Below the pieces are notes generated by a model that was not told the DNA's origin, searched no databases, and saw only the letters and a program-made list of their open reading frames with translations. The position numbers were made by a program, and so were the translations under genes. Shown here in pieces: positions 17,518-26,666 of a stretch of 64,000 nt of DNA. Position 1 is the stretch's first letter. Every line of letters begins with the position of its first letter. Source of the stretch: Casp-actino8 sp964614655 (lineage in GTDB: Bacteria > Actinomycetota > Acidimicrobiia > Acidimicrobiales > Ilumatobacteraceae); the NCBI GenBank assembly GCA_964614655.1, contig CAZTPF010000006.1:33121-97120 (forward strand), written 5' to 3'.

Positions 17518-18258
17518 TCACTTCTTGGCGGACGCCTTCTTGGCGGGTGCCTTCTTGGTCGCCGCCTTGGCGGGAGCGGCCTTCTTCGGCGCCGCGTCCT
17601 TCGCAGCGGCCGCCTTCTTGGCCGGCGCCTTCTTCGGTGACTCGTCCTTCTCGACTGTCTTGGTCGCACTCTTGGCCGGACTCTTGGCCGGTGCCGCCTT
17701 CGGTGCCGCACTCTCGTCGTCCGACTCGGACTTGGCCACGGACTTGGCGGCCTTGGCTGGCTTCAGCACACCTTTGGCGAGAGCGTCGTCGAGATAGTTC
17801 TCGGCATCTTCGGTCGAAACTTTCAACGCCGGAGCGATCTCGGAGATGAGGTTGACTCGGGCGCGCTCATACATCGTGCGCTCGGCGGCCGAAAGAGAAG
17901 CATCACGGTTTCGTGCCGCGAGGTTTCGCACCACTTCGGCGACCTGGTACACGTCGCCGCTCTTCAACTTCTCCTGGTGATTCTTGAAGCGACGACTCCA
18001 GTTGCTCGGAACACGAGGATCGGCCTTCGAGAGCACCGCCACCAGGTCGGCCAACTCGTCCGGCGAAACCGGCGGGCGAACACCGACGTCGTCGACCTTG
18101 GCCAACGGAACCTTGAGCATCATTTCCCCGATCACGGTGGACAGAATCAGGTACTCGATCGGCTTACCGCTCTCGAACGGGTCCTCCTTGCGGGTCGCCA
18201 CCACCTTGCACGCTCCGTGCTGGGGATAGATGACGGTGTCACCCTTCTTGAACTTCAC
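17518..18258 (-). CDS. carD: CarD-family RNA polymerase-binding regulator with histone-H1-like tail
   Basis: Residues 1 to about 160 are a CarD protein: the N-terminal RNAP-interaction domain (FKKGDTVIYPQHGACKVV) and the helical DNA-binding domain (VPSNWSRRFKNHQEKLKSGD, VYQVAEVVRNLAARNRD). CarD stabilises promoter open complexes in Actinobacteria and is usually about 160 residues. Here some 83 more residues follow, nearly all Ala, Lys and Pro in AKK/PAK repeats after an acidic patch, like histone H1 or mycobacterial HupB tails. The start is GTG 18258 with AGCGAGG upstream. The tail probably adds non-specific DNA affinity. Confidence 0.93.
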   Translation of the reverse strand: MKFKKGDTVIYPQHGACKVVATRKEDPFESGKPIEYLILSTVIGEMMLKVPLAKVDDVGVRPPVSPDELADLVAVLSKADPRVPSNWSRRFKNHQEKLKSGDVYQVAEVVRNLAARNRDASLSAAERTMYERARVNLISEIAPALKVSTEDAENYLDDALAKGVLKPAKAAKSVAKSESDDESAAPKAAPAKSPAKSATKTVEKDESPKKAPAKKAAAAKDAAPKKAAPAKAATKKAPAKKASAKK

Positions 18259-18297
18259 TCGGACCTCGCTCGGGGGATGCGGTTAGGCAGTCACCCG

Positions 18298-18303
18298 AGT
18301 CTA
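18298..18303 (-). promoter_or_regulatory. Candidate -10 box for carD
   Basis: TAGACT on the minus strand fits TAnnnT about 40 bases before the carD GTG, leaving a short leader with the AGCGAGG ribosome-binding site. No convincing -35 box. Confidence 0.35.
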
Positions 18304-18322
18304 GGGCGACCGATGCGCAATC

Positions 18323-18399
18323 TGGCGCCCTCGGCACGATTCGAACGTGCGCGCTACGGATTAGAAGGCCGTTGCTCTATCCAACTGAGCTACGAGGGC
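18323..18399 (-). tRNA. tRNA-Arg (anticodon TCT)
   Basis: A complete 77-nt cloverleaf on the minus strand. The acceptor stem GCCCTCG pairs with CGAGGGC, the D-arm contains TAGCTCAGTTGGATAGAGC, the anticodon loop is CTTCTAA (TCT) and the T-arm carries GTTCGAATC. The discriminator is G and CCA is encoded. The innermost anticodon-stem pair is a C-T mismatch, which does not prevent the fold. Confidence 0.96.
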
Positions 18400-18449
18400 T
18401 TTCCGGAAATCCTACGGAGTATGCGCAGGCAGTCGGCACGACTCCACGG

Positions 18450-19691
18450 TCACGATGTGCGATCGAGAGAGCGGCGCAGAAGATCGAGTGCCGAAATCAC
18501 CGCCATTTGACGCATGGGATCACGTTGTCCGGGGAGGCGGAAATGTGCCGCTGTCGTCTCGGCACCCCCGCGCGACAGCCCCACCCACAGGGTTCCGATC
18601 GGCTGTCCGTCCTGCTCGGTCGGACCGGCGACTCCAGTGAGCGAGAGACCGATGTCGGTGCCAAGCAGTCGCCGGACTCCGTCGGCCATCGCGACAGCTG
18701 CTGCCTCCGACACGACAGGTCCGGGCGGAACTCGAAGCACGTCGTGCTTGACGGCACTCGCATAGCTCACGACGGAACCGTGCAGCACATGACTCGCTCC
18801 GGGAATCGACGTCAGCCGTCCCGACACCAAACCTCCGGTGACTGATTCGGCAACCGCAAGAGTCAGACCGAGTTCGGTCATCCGACGAATCACGACCGCT
18901 TCCATGTTGTCGCCGTCGTATCCGAAGACGAAGTCGCCCACTTCTTCGAGGACTCGCTTCTCCCACGACTCGAGAACGGCACGAGCCTCGGTCTCGGTCT
19001 CACCCTTGGCGGTCAGTCGAACCTTCAGACCCTCCCAGCCGCTCGCCAGGAACGCGAGAGTCGGATTGCCGATCTCCTCGAGTTCGGCGATCACTCGGTC
19101 GAGTCGTTCGTTCAGGCCGCTCTCGCTCTCGCCCCAGGTGCGGATCACACGACTCACGATCACACCGACGTCGCCGTTGCGTCGCCGCAGATCGGGAAGG
19201 ATCGCCCTTTCCATCATGTCGTACATCTCGTGGGGCACACCTGGCACGGCGTAGATCACCTTGTCGCCCACCGGACACATCAGCCCTGGTGCGGTGCCCC
19301 GCGTCTGCGGAATGATCGTCGCACCCTCGGGCACCATCGCCTGCCGCAGATTGTTGTCGGGCATCCGACGACCGCGGGACGCGAACATCGTGCGAATCGT
19401 CTCGGCCACCGCCTCGTCGTGACGCAGAGCGACGCCCATGACCTCGGCGATGGCGTCACGAGTGAGATCGTCATGAGTCGGGCCGAGTCCTCCGCACATG
19501 ATCACCGCATCGGCTTCCTGCAGGGCCCGTTCGACGATCGAGACGATCCGCGCCTGATTGTCTCCCACCTTGAACTGCAGCAAGGAGTCGATTCCGTTGG
19601 CCGCCAGCTGCTCGCCGATCCACGAGGAATTCGTGTCGACGATCTGTCCGAGCAGCAGCTCGGTACCGACGGCGACGACTGAGCACCTCAT
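18450..19691 (-). CDS. cinA: CinA family protein (competence/damage-inducible, nicotinamide-nucleotide amidase)
   Basis: A full-length 413-residue CinA. The N-terminal MoaB-like domain has AVGTELLLGQIVDTNSSWIG and CGGLGPTHDDLTRDA. The C-terminal amidase domain has AVAESVTGGLVSGRLTSIPG and TGVAGPTEQDGQPIG. The C-terminal domain deamidates nicotinamide mononucleotide in NAD salvage. ATG 19691 begins 1 bp after the pgsA stop, in the conserved rimO-pgsA-cinA order. recA, which often follows, is absent; a tRNA gene comes next. Confidence 0.94.
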   Translation of the reverse strand: MRCSVVAVGTELLLGQIVDTNSSWIGEQLAANGIDSLLQFKVGDNQARIVSIVERALQEADAVIMCGGLGPTHDDLTRDAIAEVMGVALRHDEAVAETIRTMFASRGRRMPDNNLRQAMVPEGATIIPQTRGTAPGLMCPVGDKVIYAVPGVPHEMYDMMERAILPDLRRRNGDVGVIVSRVIRTWGESESGLNERLDRVIAELEEIGNPTLAFLASGWEGLKVRLTAKGETETEARAVLESWEKRVLEEVGDFVFGYDGDNMEAVVIRRMTELGLTLAVAESVTGGLVSGRLTSIPGASHVLHGSVVSYASAVKHDVLRVPPGPVVSEAAAVAMADGVRRLLGTDIGLSLTGVAGPTEQDGQPIGTLWVGLSRGGAETTAAHFRLPGQRDPMRQMAVISALDLLRRSLDRTS

Positions 19692-19692
19692 G

Positions 19693-20241
19693 TCAGGCTC
19701 CGACGGAACGTTGAGCGCGCCACAGGTATTGGGCACCGCTGACGGCCGTCAGCGCGACGGCGATCCAGAGCAGACTCAACCAGAACCATCGCATCTCGTC
19801 GGCCACGAACGGGAAGACGGCGAAACCGATGCTCAGTTGCTGGAAGAGCGTCTTGTACTTGGCGAGACGACTGGCCGGCATGCTGACTCCCTTCGCTCCG
19901 ACGACGACTCGATACATACTGATCGCCACTTCGCGGGCGGCGATGATCAGCACCGGAAGAATCCAGAAGATGTCCCGGCTCACGAGAGTGAACATCGCCG
20001 AAAGCACCAGGATCTTGTCGGCGAGCGGATCGAGGAAGGCGCCGGCTCGCGTCGTGCCGTGCCGACGGGCCAGATAGCCGTCGAAGCCGTCGCTGACGCA
20101 CAACAGGAACCAGGTCACGAGGGCCACCCACGAACCTCGTTCTCCGTCGGGGAAGACGACGAACACGAGGGGCGAGCACAGAATCCGTCCGACGGTGACG
20201 GCATTGGCCCAGGTCGCGATGGCGTTGGGATCGACCGGCAT
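19693..20241 (-). CDS. pgsA: CDP-diacylglycerol-glycerol-3-phosphate 3-phosphatidyltransferase
   Basis: A 182-residue CDP-alcohol phosphatidyltransferase that makes phosphatidylglycerol phosphate in the membrane. The signature DGxxAR(8)GxxxDxxxD is seen as DGFDGYLARRHGTTRAGAF, then LDPLADK. Hydrophobic segments such as WVALVTWFLLCVSDG and IFWILPVLIIAAREVAI span the membrane. Its ATG overlaps the rimO stop by one base. Confidence 0.93.
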   Translation of the reverse strand: MPVDPNAIATWANAVTVGRILCSPLVFVVFPDGERGSWVALVTWFLLCVSDGFDGYLARRHGTTRAGAFLDPLADKILVLSAMFTLVSRDIFWILPVLIIAAREVAISMYRVVVGAKGVSMPASRLAKYKTLFQQLSIGFAVFPFVADEMRWFWLSLLWIAVALTAVSGAQYLWRAQRSVGA

Positions 20242-21530
20242 CAGTCGACCCCGGCCGTGACACGTTCGGCGGTCAGATCGGGGCCGAGTGCCGAGGTCAC
20301 CACGACGTGGTGGAACCGTCCCACGGTCAGATCGTTCGGCACCTCGACCACTCCGTCGATCTCGGGTGCCTCTCGTCGACTGCGGGCGACACCGGCTTCG
20401 TCGACGAGGACTTCGATGGTCGATCCGATCAGTTCGTCACGGCGACGTGCCGTGATGGCGTCCTGAATCTCGGTCAACTCGGCCATCCTCTCGCGCACGA
20501 GTTCGGGCGCCACGACACCGTCGAGGTCGTACGCGTACGTGCCCTCCTCGGGCGAATAGGCGAAGAATCCACACCAATCGAGATCGGCTTCGGTCACGAA
20601 GTCGAGCAGTCGATCATGATCGGCTTCGGTCTCCCCCGGGTATCCGACGATGAAGTTGCTTCGGAAAGTGGCACCCGGCTCGCGATGGCGGATGTCGGCA
20701 ATTCGCCGGAGGAACCGCTCACCGTCCCCCCAACGTCTCATCCGGCGAAGAAGCGGCTTGCTCACATGCTGAAGCGAGAGGTCGAAATACGGAACGCCAG
20801 TCGCCAGGATCGCGTCCACGAGCCCATCGCTCAGATCGCTCGGATACAGGTACAACAGTCGGGTCCAGGGAACTCGAGACGACACCTTCTCGACGAGTTC
20901 GACGATCGAACCGGCCCCCAACTCGTCCGGACGATCCTTGCCGTAACTCGCCAGATCCTGGGCTACCAACACCACCTCGGCGACCTCGAGCTGGTCGACC
21001 TCGGCGAGAATGGCGTCGACGTCCCGACTCCTCTGCGGGCCTCTGAACGACGGGATCGCGCAGAATCCACACGAACGGTCGCAACCCTCGGCGATCTTGA
21101 CGTACGCCCACGGCGCCGCCGACTTCGGTCGCGGCAGATTCAGCAGATCGAAACTCGGGACCGGTGTCGAGGTGACCGGAATGGTCGTGCGGCCCATCGG
21201 TGCGACCGGCACACCGAAGCCGGCGACGAGGTCGACCTCCGGCAGAGCCGACGCCAGTTCGTCCCCGTAGCGCTCGGCCATGCAACCGGTGACCACGAGC
21301 CTCGACGAGTCGGAACGCTTCTCGTCCAGAGCGAGGATGGTGTCGATCGATTCTCGGCGCGCGTCTTCGATGAACGCACACGTGTTCACCACCACCACGT
21401 CGGCCTCGGCGGCGTCGTCGGTGGCCGTCATGCCGTCGGCGAGCATGGTTCCGATCAACTTGTCGGAGTCGACCTGATTCTTCGGACACCCGAGCGTCTC
21501 GACGTAGAAGCGCTTCGCCCGGCCGGTCAC
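20241..21530 (-). CDS. rimO: Ribosomal protein S12 methylthiotransferase RimO
   Basis: A 429-residue radical-SAM methylthiotransferase that modifies an aspartate of ribosomal protein S12. The N-terminal MTTase domain has VETLGCPKNQVDSDKL and NTCAFIEDAR. The radical-SAM cluster motif is CDRSCGFCAIPSFRG (CxxxCxxC), and a C-terminal TRAM-like RNA-binding region follows. The start is GTG 21530. It lies upstream of pgsA and cinA and is preceded by an inserted SMP-30 gene. Confidence 0.96.
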   Translation of the reverse strand: MTGRAKRFYVETLGCPKNQVDSDKLIGTMLADGMTATDDAAEADVVVVNTCAFIEDARRESIDTILALDEKRSDSSRLVVTGCMAERYGDELASALPEVDLVAGFGVPVAPMGRTTIPVTSTPVPSFDLLNLPRPKSAAPWAYVKIAEGCDRSCGFCAIPSFRGPQRSRDVDAILAEVDQLEVAEVVLVAQDLASYGKDRPDELGAGSIVELVEKVSSRVPWTRLLYLYPSDLSDGLVDAILATGVPYFDLSLQHVSKPLLRRMRRWGDGERFLRRIADIRHREPGATFRSNFIVGYPGETEADHDRLLDFVTEADLDWCGFFAYSPEEGTYAYDLDGVVAPELVRERMAELTEIQDAITARRRDELIGSTIEVLVDEAGVARSRREAPEIDGVVEVPNDLTVGRFHHVVVTSALGPDLTAERVTAGVD

Positions 21531-21536
21531 GCTCCG

Positions 21537-21542
21537 AGCCTA
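21537..21542 (-). promoter_or_regulatory. -10 box of a leaderless promoter for rimO
   Basis: TAGGCT on the minus strand ends 6 bases before GTG 21530. It would give rimO-pgsA-cinA its own leaderless transcript, separate from ftsK. Confidence 0.5.
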
Positions 21543-21546
21543 CAAG

Positions 21547-22485
21547 TCAGGCGGTGTGCGCGAGCTGGAGTCCGGGGTACGGCCACGTGACTCGCACCAA
21601 CCGCCCGGTTCCCGACAAAGTGATCCACGCGGTCGACGAACCGTCGGCGGCGAAGCAGATGTTGGTGGTGAGAAGGTCGCCGGTGTCGACGTGTCGGAGA
21701 ATCTCTCCCGAGGGTGCGATGACGGTGATGCCTCCGTTCACGAGTGTGGCGACGCACACGTTGCCGGCCCCGTCGACTGCCAGCGAATCGAGAAGCTGCA
21801 GACCCGGCAATCCGCACAGCAACGAACTCGTGTCCCCCGGACCCGTCGGCTCGAGTTCACCGGGGGCGACGATCCGCCGCTGGAAGACGCGGCCGTTGTG
21901 AGTCTCGGCGTAGTAGAGCATCGTCCCGTCGGGCGAGAGTCCGATTCCGTTCGGGCCCTCGACTGGGAACGCGATTTCGCGAATCGACGAACCATCGGCC
22001 TTGGCGTAGTAGATGCCGGTGAGATCGCTCGTACGCGCTTCGTTGTCGCGGATCCCGTGATCGGTGAAATAGAAGCCACCGTGCGCGTCGAACACGAGAT
22101 CGTTTGGCGCGCGCAGTGCTCGGCCGTCGCACTCGGTGTAGAGGTCGGTGACCGCTCCTGTCGACAGGTCGACTCGCTGGATACGCCCGCCCACGTATTT
22201 CGAACGGTCGAACGGACCCGGGAGACACAGCCCTCCGAAGTCGATTTCGGTGAAGCAGCCGCCGTTGTTGCAGAGGTACAAGGCGCCGTCGGGTCCGATC
22301 GCCGCCCCGTTCGGACCACCTTCGATCTCGGCCACCGTCTCTTGCGTACCGTCGGGACGAACACGGGTGAGCCGCGGGCCGAACATCTCGACCAACACCA
22401 CACTTCCGTCGCTCATGGCGATGGGTCCTTCGGGGAACTTGAGGCCTGATGCGACCTCGATCATTTCGAGTGACGATGACGACAT
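21547..22485 (-). CDS. SMP-30/gluconolactonase/LRE-like beta-propeller protein
   Basis: A 312-residue beta-propeller lactonase-like protein with repeated blades such as KFPEGPIAMSDGSVV, GGPNGAAIGPDGALYLCNN, RAPNDLVFDAHGGFYFTD and GPNGIGLSPDGTMLYYAET. The metal ligands E (FPEGP), N (APNDLV) and D (DSLAV) expected for SMP-30 enzymes appear present. It could hydrolyse a sugar lactone. It lies between ftsK and rimO, where this gene is not usual, so it may be a local insertion. Confidence 0.88.
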   Translation of the reverse strand: MSSSSLEMIEVASGLKFPEGPIAMSDGSVVLVEMFGPRLTRVRPDGTQETVAEIEGGPNGAAIGPDGALYLCNNGGCFTEIDFGGLCLPGPFDRSKYVGGRIQRVDLSTGAVTDLYTECDGRALRAPNDLVFDAHGGFYFTDHGIRDNEARTSDLTGIYYAKADGSSIREIAFPVEGPNGIGLSPDGTMLYYAETHNGRVFQRRIVAPGELEPTGPGDTSSLLCGLPGLQLLDSLAVDGAGNVCVATLVNGGITVIAPSGEILRHVDTGDLLTTNICFAADGSSTAWITLSGTGRLVRVTWPYPGLQLAHTA

Positions 22486-22524
22486 GACCGAATCATGCCA
22501 CGCCGACGGGGACTCCTCGTCCGG

Positions 22525-24927
22525 TCAGCTCTGGCCTTCCAGTTCTTCGACGGTCATCAGCACCTCACGCGCCTTGCTGCCGGTGCTCGGCCCGACCACA
22601 CCTCGCTCCTCCAGGAGATCCATGATTCGCCCAGCCCGCGCGAAACCGACCTTGAGTTTGCGCTGGAGCATCGAGGTGGAACCCAGTTGGGAGCGGACGA
22701 CGAGCTCCATGGCCTGACGAAGCAGCGCCTCGTCATCGTCGTCGTTTCCGACTCCGTCGGTGATGGCCGAACCAGCCGGTCCACCGGCCGACGGCTCGTC
22801 CCCCTCGACACCCTTCACGTATTCGACTTCGGGAGCCTGCTGACGCCAGTGCGCGACGACCTTGCGCACCTCGTCTTCGGTGACCCAACAACCTTGGATG
22901 CGCTGGGCCACCGAGGAGTTGCCGGGGAGCAGCAACATGTCGCCACGTCCGACCAGTTTCTCGGCTCCCACTTGATCGAGGATGACTCGACTGTCCATCT
23001 GACTCGAGACCGCGAAAGCCATACGGGCCGGGATGTTGGCTTTGATCACTCCGGTGATGACGTTGACCGAGGGCCGCTGGGTGGCGATGATCAGGTGAAT
23101 ACCGACGGCTCGGGCCTTCTGGGCGATTCGGGTGATGCTCTCCTCGACGTCGCGCGCCGCGACCATCATCAGGTCGTTCAACTCGTCGACAACGACGACG
23201 ATGTACTTCATGCGCTCGAAGGTGCGATCGGTGCCGGCTTCAGCTACCAACTCGCCGCGGTCGTACGCCGCGTTGTACCCCGTGATGTCGCGGTAGCCCA
23301 TTTCGTACAACAGGTCGTACCGCTTCTCCATCTCGCGCACCGCCCAGGCGAGAGCGTTGGCGGCCTTCTTCGGATTGTTGACCGGCTGCGTGAGCAGATG
23401 CGGCAGGCGCGCGTACTGCCCCATCTCGACCTGCTTCGGGTCGACCAGGATCAGCTTGACCTGATCGGGAGTCGTTCGCATGAGCAACGACGTGATGATG
23501 CAGTTGATCCCGCTCGACTTGCCCGCACCCGTGGCGCCGGCGATGAGGAGGTGCGGTGTGGTCGACAAGTTGAGGAACACCGAGCGACCGGAGATGTCCT
23601 TGCCGATCGCCACGTCGAGTGGGTGACCAGCGTTCTTGGCCTCGGCCGACGCCATGAGATCGCCGAGAGCCACCAGTTGTCGCGACGAATTCGGCACTTC
23701 GATACCGATCGCCGACCGTCCGGGAATGGGAGCCAAGATGCGCACATCGGTCGCCGCCAGCGAGTAGGCGATGTCCTTCTGCAGGCTCGTGACTCGGGCG
23801 ACCTTGACTCCGGGACCGAGTTCGAGTTCGTACCGAGTGACCGTGGGTCCGACCGTGCGTCCCACCAGTCGCACGTCGACCCCGTGGGACGACAACGACT
23901 CTTCGAGAATGCGACCCCGCCGATCGATCTCCGACTCGTCGATCGACTGCGCGCCACTGCGCACCAACGACGAGGCCGGGGGCAACTTCCAGTCGCCACG
24001 CGGAACGGTGACTTTGACGTCGAGCGACTCTTGAACGGGAACCTGGGTCGGATCGGAGGACGCCGCCGGTTCGGGCTGGCGACGTGACCGTCGACGCGAC
24101 GCCGGGGCCGACTCGGCCTCGTCTTCGGTACCGTCGTGGCCTGGCTCGTCGGCACCCGACTCGTCGGATGCAGGTTCGGGTTCGGCTGGAACGAGTGGCG
24201 CGAAGCCAGGCTCGTGCATCGCCGGGGCGGGTTCACGATCGGATCGCAAGGTGCTGAGGTCGTCGGCGGCTTCGCGAAGACCCGATCCGAGACGCTCCGA
24301 CATCGAAGAACCGAGCTTGCGCACTCGCTCGAGAAGATCGCGCAGCGACCAACGGGTGATCAGCAAGGTCGCAGCCAGACCCACTGCCACCAGGACCAGA
24401 ACTGCGCCGATCGGTCCGATGAGGGCGCGCAACGTCTGGCCGAGAACTGCTCCGATCCAGCCGCCGGCCCCGCCCAGATCGTCGACGCCCGAGTATCCGT
24501 CGGGTCCGCGCCCGATGTGCACGATGCCGAGCACGGCGACGACGAGACCTCCCCACCCGAGCGTCATCTTGGCCCGACCCGGTGCTTCGTCGTCGCGCAA
24601 CAGGACGACTCCGATCGTCACGGCGACGACCGGCAACAGGTAGCGACCGATTCCGATCACCGCACCGAGGGCGGCATCAGCCCCTCGGCCGACCGGTCCG
24701 GCGAGGTCGAGATAGACCGCAAGGGCGATCAGAGCGCCGACGACGAACGACGCGATGGCCGCCAGCTCGGTCTCTCGACCCGAGATCGCCTGGCGCACCT
24801 CACCCGGGCGGGCCGACGAGTTCGCTCGCCGCGAACCCCGGGGTGGTGTCGCCGCTGACACGCCACGAGCAGGACCTTTGCGCGTCGTCGAGGACGACGA
24901 ACGACCAGTTCCCTTCTTCGCAGCCAC
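22525..24927 (-). CDS. ftsK: DNA translocase FtsK/SpoIIIE
   Basis: An 800-residue septal DNA pump. After a basic N-terminus there are four hydrophobic helices (for example ASFVVGALIALAVYL and LLPVVAVTIGVVLL), then a linker rich in Pro, Glu and Asp, then the motor. Walker A is AGATGAGKSSG with K470; Walker B is VVVVDELNDLMM. The C-terminal gamma winged-helix that reads KOPS sites is present (LQRKLKVGFARAGRIMDLLE). The start is GTG 24927. It follows rnj in the same direction. Confidence 0.96.
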   Translation of the reverse strand: MAAKKGTGRSSSSTTRKGPARGVSAATPPRGSRRANSSARPGEVRQAISGRETELAAIASFVVGALIALAVYLDLAGPVGRGADAALGAVIGIGRYLLPVVAVTIGVVLLRDDEAPGRAKMTLGWGGLVVAVLGIVHIGRGPDGYSGVDDLGGAGGWIGAVLGQTLRALIGPIGAVLVLVAVGLAATLLITRWSLRDLLERVRKLGSSMSERLGSGLREAADDLSTLRSDREPAPAMHEPGFAPLVPAEPEPASDESGADEPGHDGTEDEAESAPASRRRSRRQPEPAASSDPTQVPVQESLDVKVTVPRGDWKLPPASSLVRSGAQSIDESEIDRRGRILEESLSSHGVDVRLVGRTVGPTVTRYELELGPGVKVARVTSLQKDIAYSLAATDVRILAPIPGRSAIGIEVPNSSRQLVALGDLMASAEAKNAGHPLDVAIGKDISGRSVFLNLSTTPHLLIAGATGAGKSSGINCIITSLLMRTTPDQVKLILVDPKQVEMGQYARLPHLLTQPVNNPKKAANALAWAVREMEKRYDLLYEMGYRDITGYNAAYDRGELVAEAGTDRTFERMKYIVVVVDELNDLMMVAARDVEESITRIAQKARAVGIHLIIATQRPSVNVITGVIKANIPARMAFAVSSQMDSRVILDQVGAEKLVGRGDMLLLPGNSSVAQRIQGCWVTEDEVRKVVAHWRQQAPEVEYVKGVEGDEPSAGGPAGSAITDGVGNDDDDEALLRQAMELVVRSQLGSTSMLQRKLKVGFARAGRIMDLLEERGVVGPSTGSKAREVLMTVEELEGQS

Positions 24928-24933
24928 GTGTGA

Positions 24934-24939
24934 ACGCTA
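24934..24939 (-). promoter_or_regulatory. -10 box of a leaderless promoter for ftsK
   Basis: TAGCGT on the minus strand ends 6 bases before GTG 24927. The same hexamer and spacing occur before the GS-like gene at 17455. Confidence 0.5.
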
Positions 24940-25004
24940 CCAAGGGGGCGCGCACACGTTCGGTCTTTCGGTCGAACGCTCGATCGACCCAGAAGCCGCC
25001 CCGC

Positions 25005-26666
25005 TCAAGCCTCCATGACGACGGGCACGATCATCGGACGTCGCTTCGTGCGTTCATTGACGAAGCGGCCGGCCGCTCGACGCACGTCGCGCTCGAGACC
25101 TTCGGGATCGCGGACACCTTTGGCCAACGTCGCTTCGACGGCCGCAGCGACTACGTCGCATGCCTCGTCGAGAAGGTCCTCGGCTTCGGGCGCATACACC
25201 CAGCCCCGCGTGATGATCTCGGGTCCGGTCAAGACTTTGCCGGCCTCCACGTCGACCGTGACCACCACGACGACCACTCCCTCTTCGGCCAGCACTCTGC
25301 GGTCGCGTAGGACACCTTGACCCACGTCGCCAACGATGCCGTCGACGTACAAGAAGCCGGCCGGCACTCGACCGACCGGTGACACGCCGTCGTCGTCGAT
25401 CTCGATCACGTCACCGTCCTCGCACAGAAGAATGTTGGTGCGCGGAATTCCCATCGTCTCGCCGAGGCGCGCGTTGGCGACCATATGGCGATACTCCCCG
25501 TGGACGGGAACGAACCACTCCGGTTTCACGATCGAGAAGTAGGTCTTCAACTCGTCGGCTTGTGCGTGCCCGGTGGCGTGCACGTCGGCCACCCCCGAGT
25601 GCACGACTTCGGCTCCGGCTCGAAGCAGCCCGTCGATCACCCGCGTCACGTTGAACTCGTTCCCGGGAATCGCATGGCTCGAGAGGATCACGGTGTCGTG
25701 CTCGCCGACCTTCAGCCACTTGCTGTCGCCACGAGCCATGAGCGACAGAGCCGACATGGGCTCGCCTTGGCTGCCGGTCGAGATGATGCAGACGCGCTCG
25801 GGCGGATGATCGTCGATCTCTTCGATGTCGACCAAGGTGTGGTCGGGGACGCGCAACACTCCGAGCTCGCGCGCGAGACGGACGTTCCGCTGCATCGAGC
25901 GGCCGAGGGTGGCGACCTTGCGATCGGTGGCGACCGCGGCGTCGATGATCTGCTGTACGCGATGGATGTGGCTGGCGAAACTCGCCGTGATGATCCTGCG
26001 ATCGCGATGCTCGTGGAAGAGGGTTCGCAGCACCGAGCCGATCGACGTCTCGCTCGGGGCATGACCTCGTTCCTCGGCATTGGTGGAGTCGCAGAGAAGG
26101 AGGCGAACGCCTTCGCCGGACGCGATCGCGCCGAGTCGAGCGAGATCGGTCCGTCGACCGTCGACCGGCGTGAGGTCGAGCTTGAAGTCGCCCGAGTGGA
26201 GGACCACGCCCTGAGGCGTGTGGACCGCGATGGCGAAGGCGTGCGGAACCGAGTGAGTGACCGGCACGAATTCGACGTCGAACGGACCGATCTGTCGACG
26301 TTCGTTGTCGGCCACCACCACGAGCTCGGTGCGGTCGAGCAAACCGGCTTCCTCGATCCGACCAGCGGCGAGGGCGAGGGTGACCGCCGATCCGTAGATC
26401 GGGAAAGACGCGTCACGCAACAAGAACTGCAGGCCACCGACATGATCCTCGTGCCCATGTGTCGCGACACACGCTTCGATTCGGTCGGCGTTCTCTCTGA
26501 GCCACGTGAAGTCGGGCAGAACCAGATCGATGCCGTGCATGTCGGCATCGGGGAACATCAAGCCGCAGTCGATGAGGAGCAGACGGTCGTCTTGCTCGAT
26601 CGCCATGCAGTTGCGGCCGATCTCACCGAGACCACCGAGGAAGACGATCCGGATCGGCGCCGACAT
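25005..26666 (-). CDS. rnj: Ribonuclease J
   Basis: A 553-residue metallo-beta-lactamase/beta-CASP nuclease. The metal motif HxHxDH appears as THGHEDHVGG, with further ligands in THSVPHAFA and HSGDFKLD. The beta-CASP part has STGSQGEPMSALS and SSHAIPGNE, and the C-terminal domain is complete. RNase J combines 5'-3' exonuclease and endonuclease activity in mRNA and rRNA processing. Its ATG at 26666 overlaps the dapA stop by one base, the usual actinobacterial dapA-rnj pairing. Confidence 0.95.
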   Translation of the reverse strand: MSAPIRIVFLGGLGEIGRNCMAIEQDDRLLLIDCGLMFPDADMHGIDLVLPDFTWLRENADRIEACVATHGHEDHVGGLQFLLRDASFPIYGSAVTLALAAGRIEEAGLLDRTELVVVADNERRQIGPFDVEFVPVTHSVPHAFAIAVHTPQGVVLHSGDFKLDLTPVDGRRTDLARLGAIASGEGVRLLLCDSTNAEERGHAPSETSIGSVLRTLFHEHRDRRIITASFASHIHRVQQIIDAAVATDRKVATLGRSMQRNVRLARELGVLRVPDHTLVDIEEIDDHPPERVCIISTGSQGEPMSALSLMARGDSKWLKVGEHDTVILSSHAIPGNEFNVTRVIDGLLRAGAEVVHSGVADVHATGHAQADELKTYFSIVKPEWFVPVHGEYRHMVANARLGETMGIPRTNILLCEDGDVIEIDDDGVSPVGRVPAGFLYVDGIVGDVGQGVLRDRRVLAEEGVVVVVVTVDVEAGKVLTGPEIITRGWVYAPEAEDLLDEACDVVAAAVEATLAKGVRDPEGLERDVRRAAGRFVNERTKRRPMIVPVVMEA

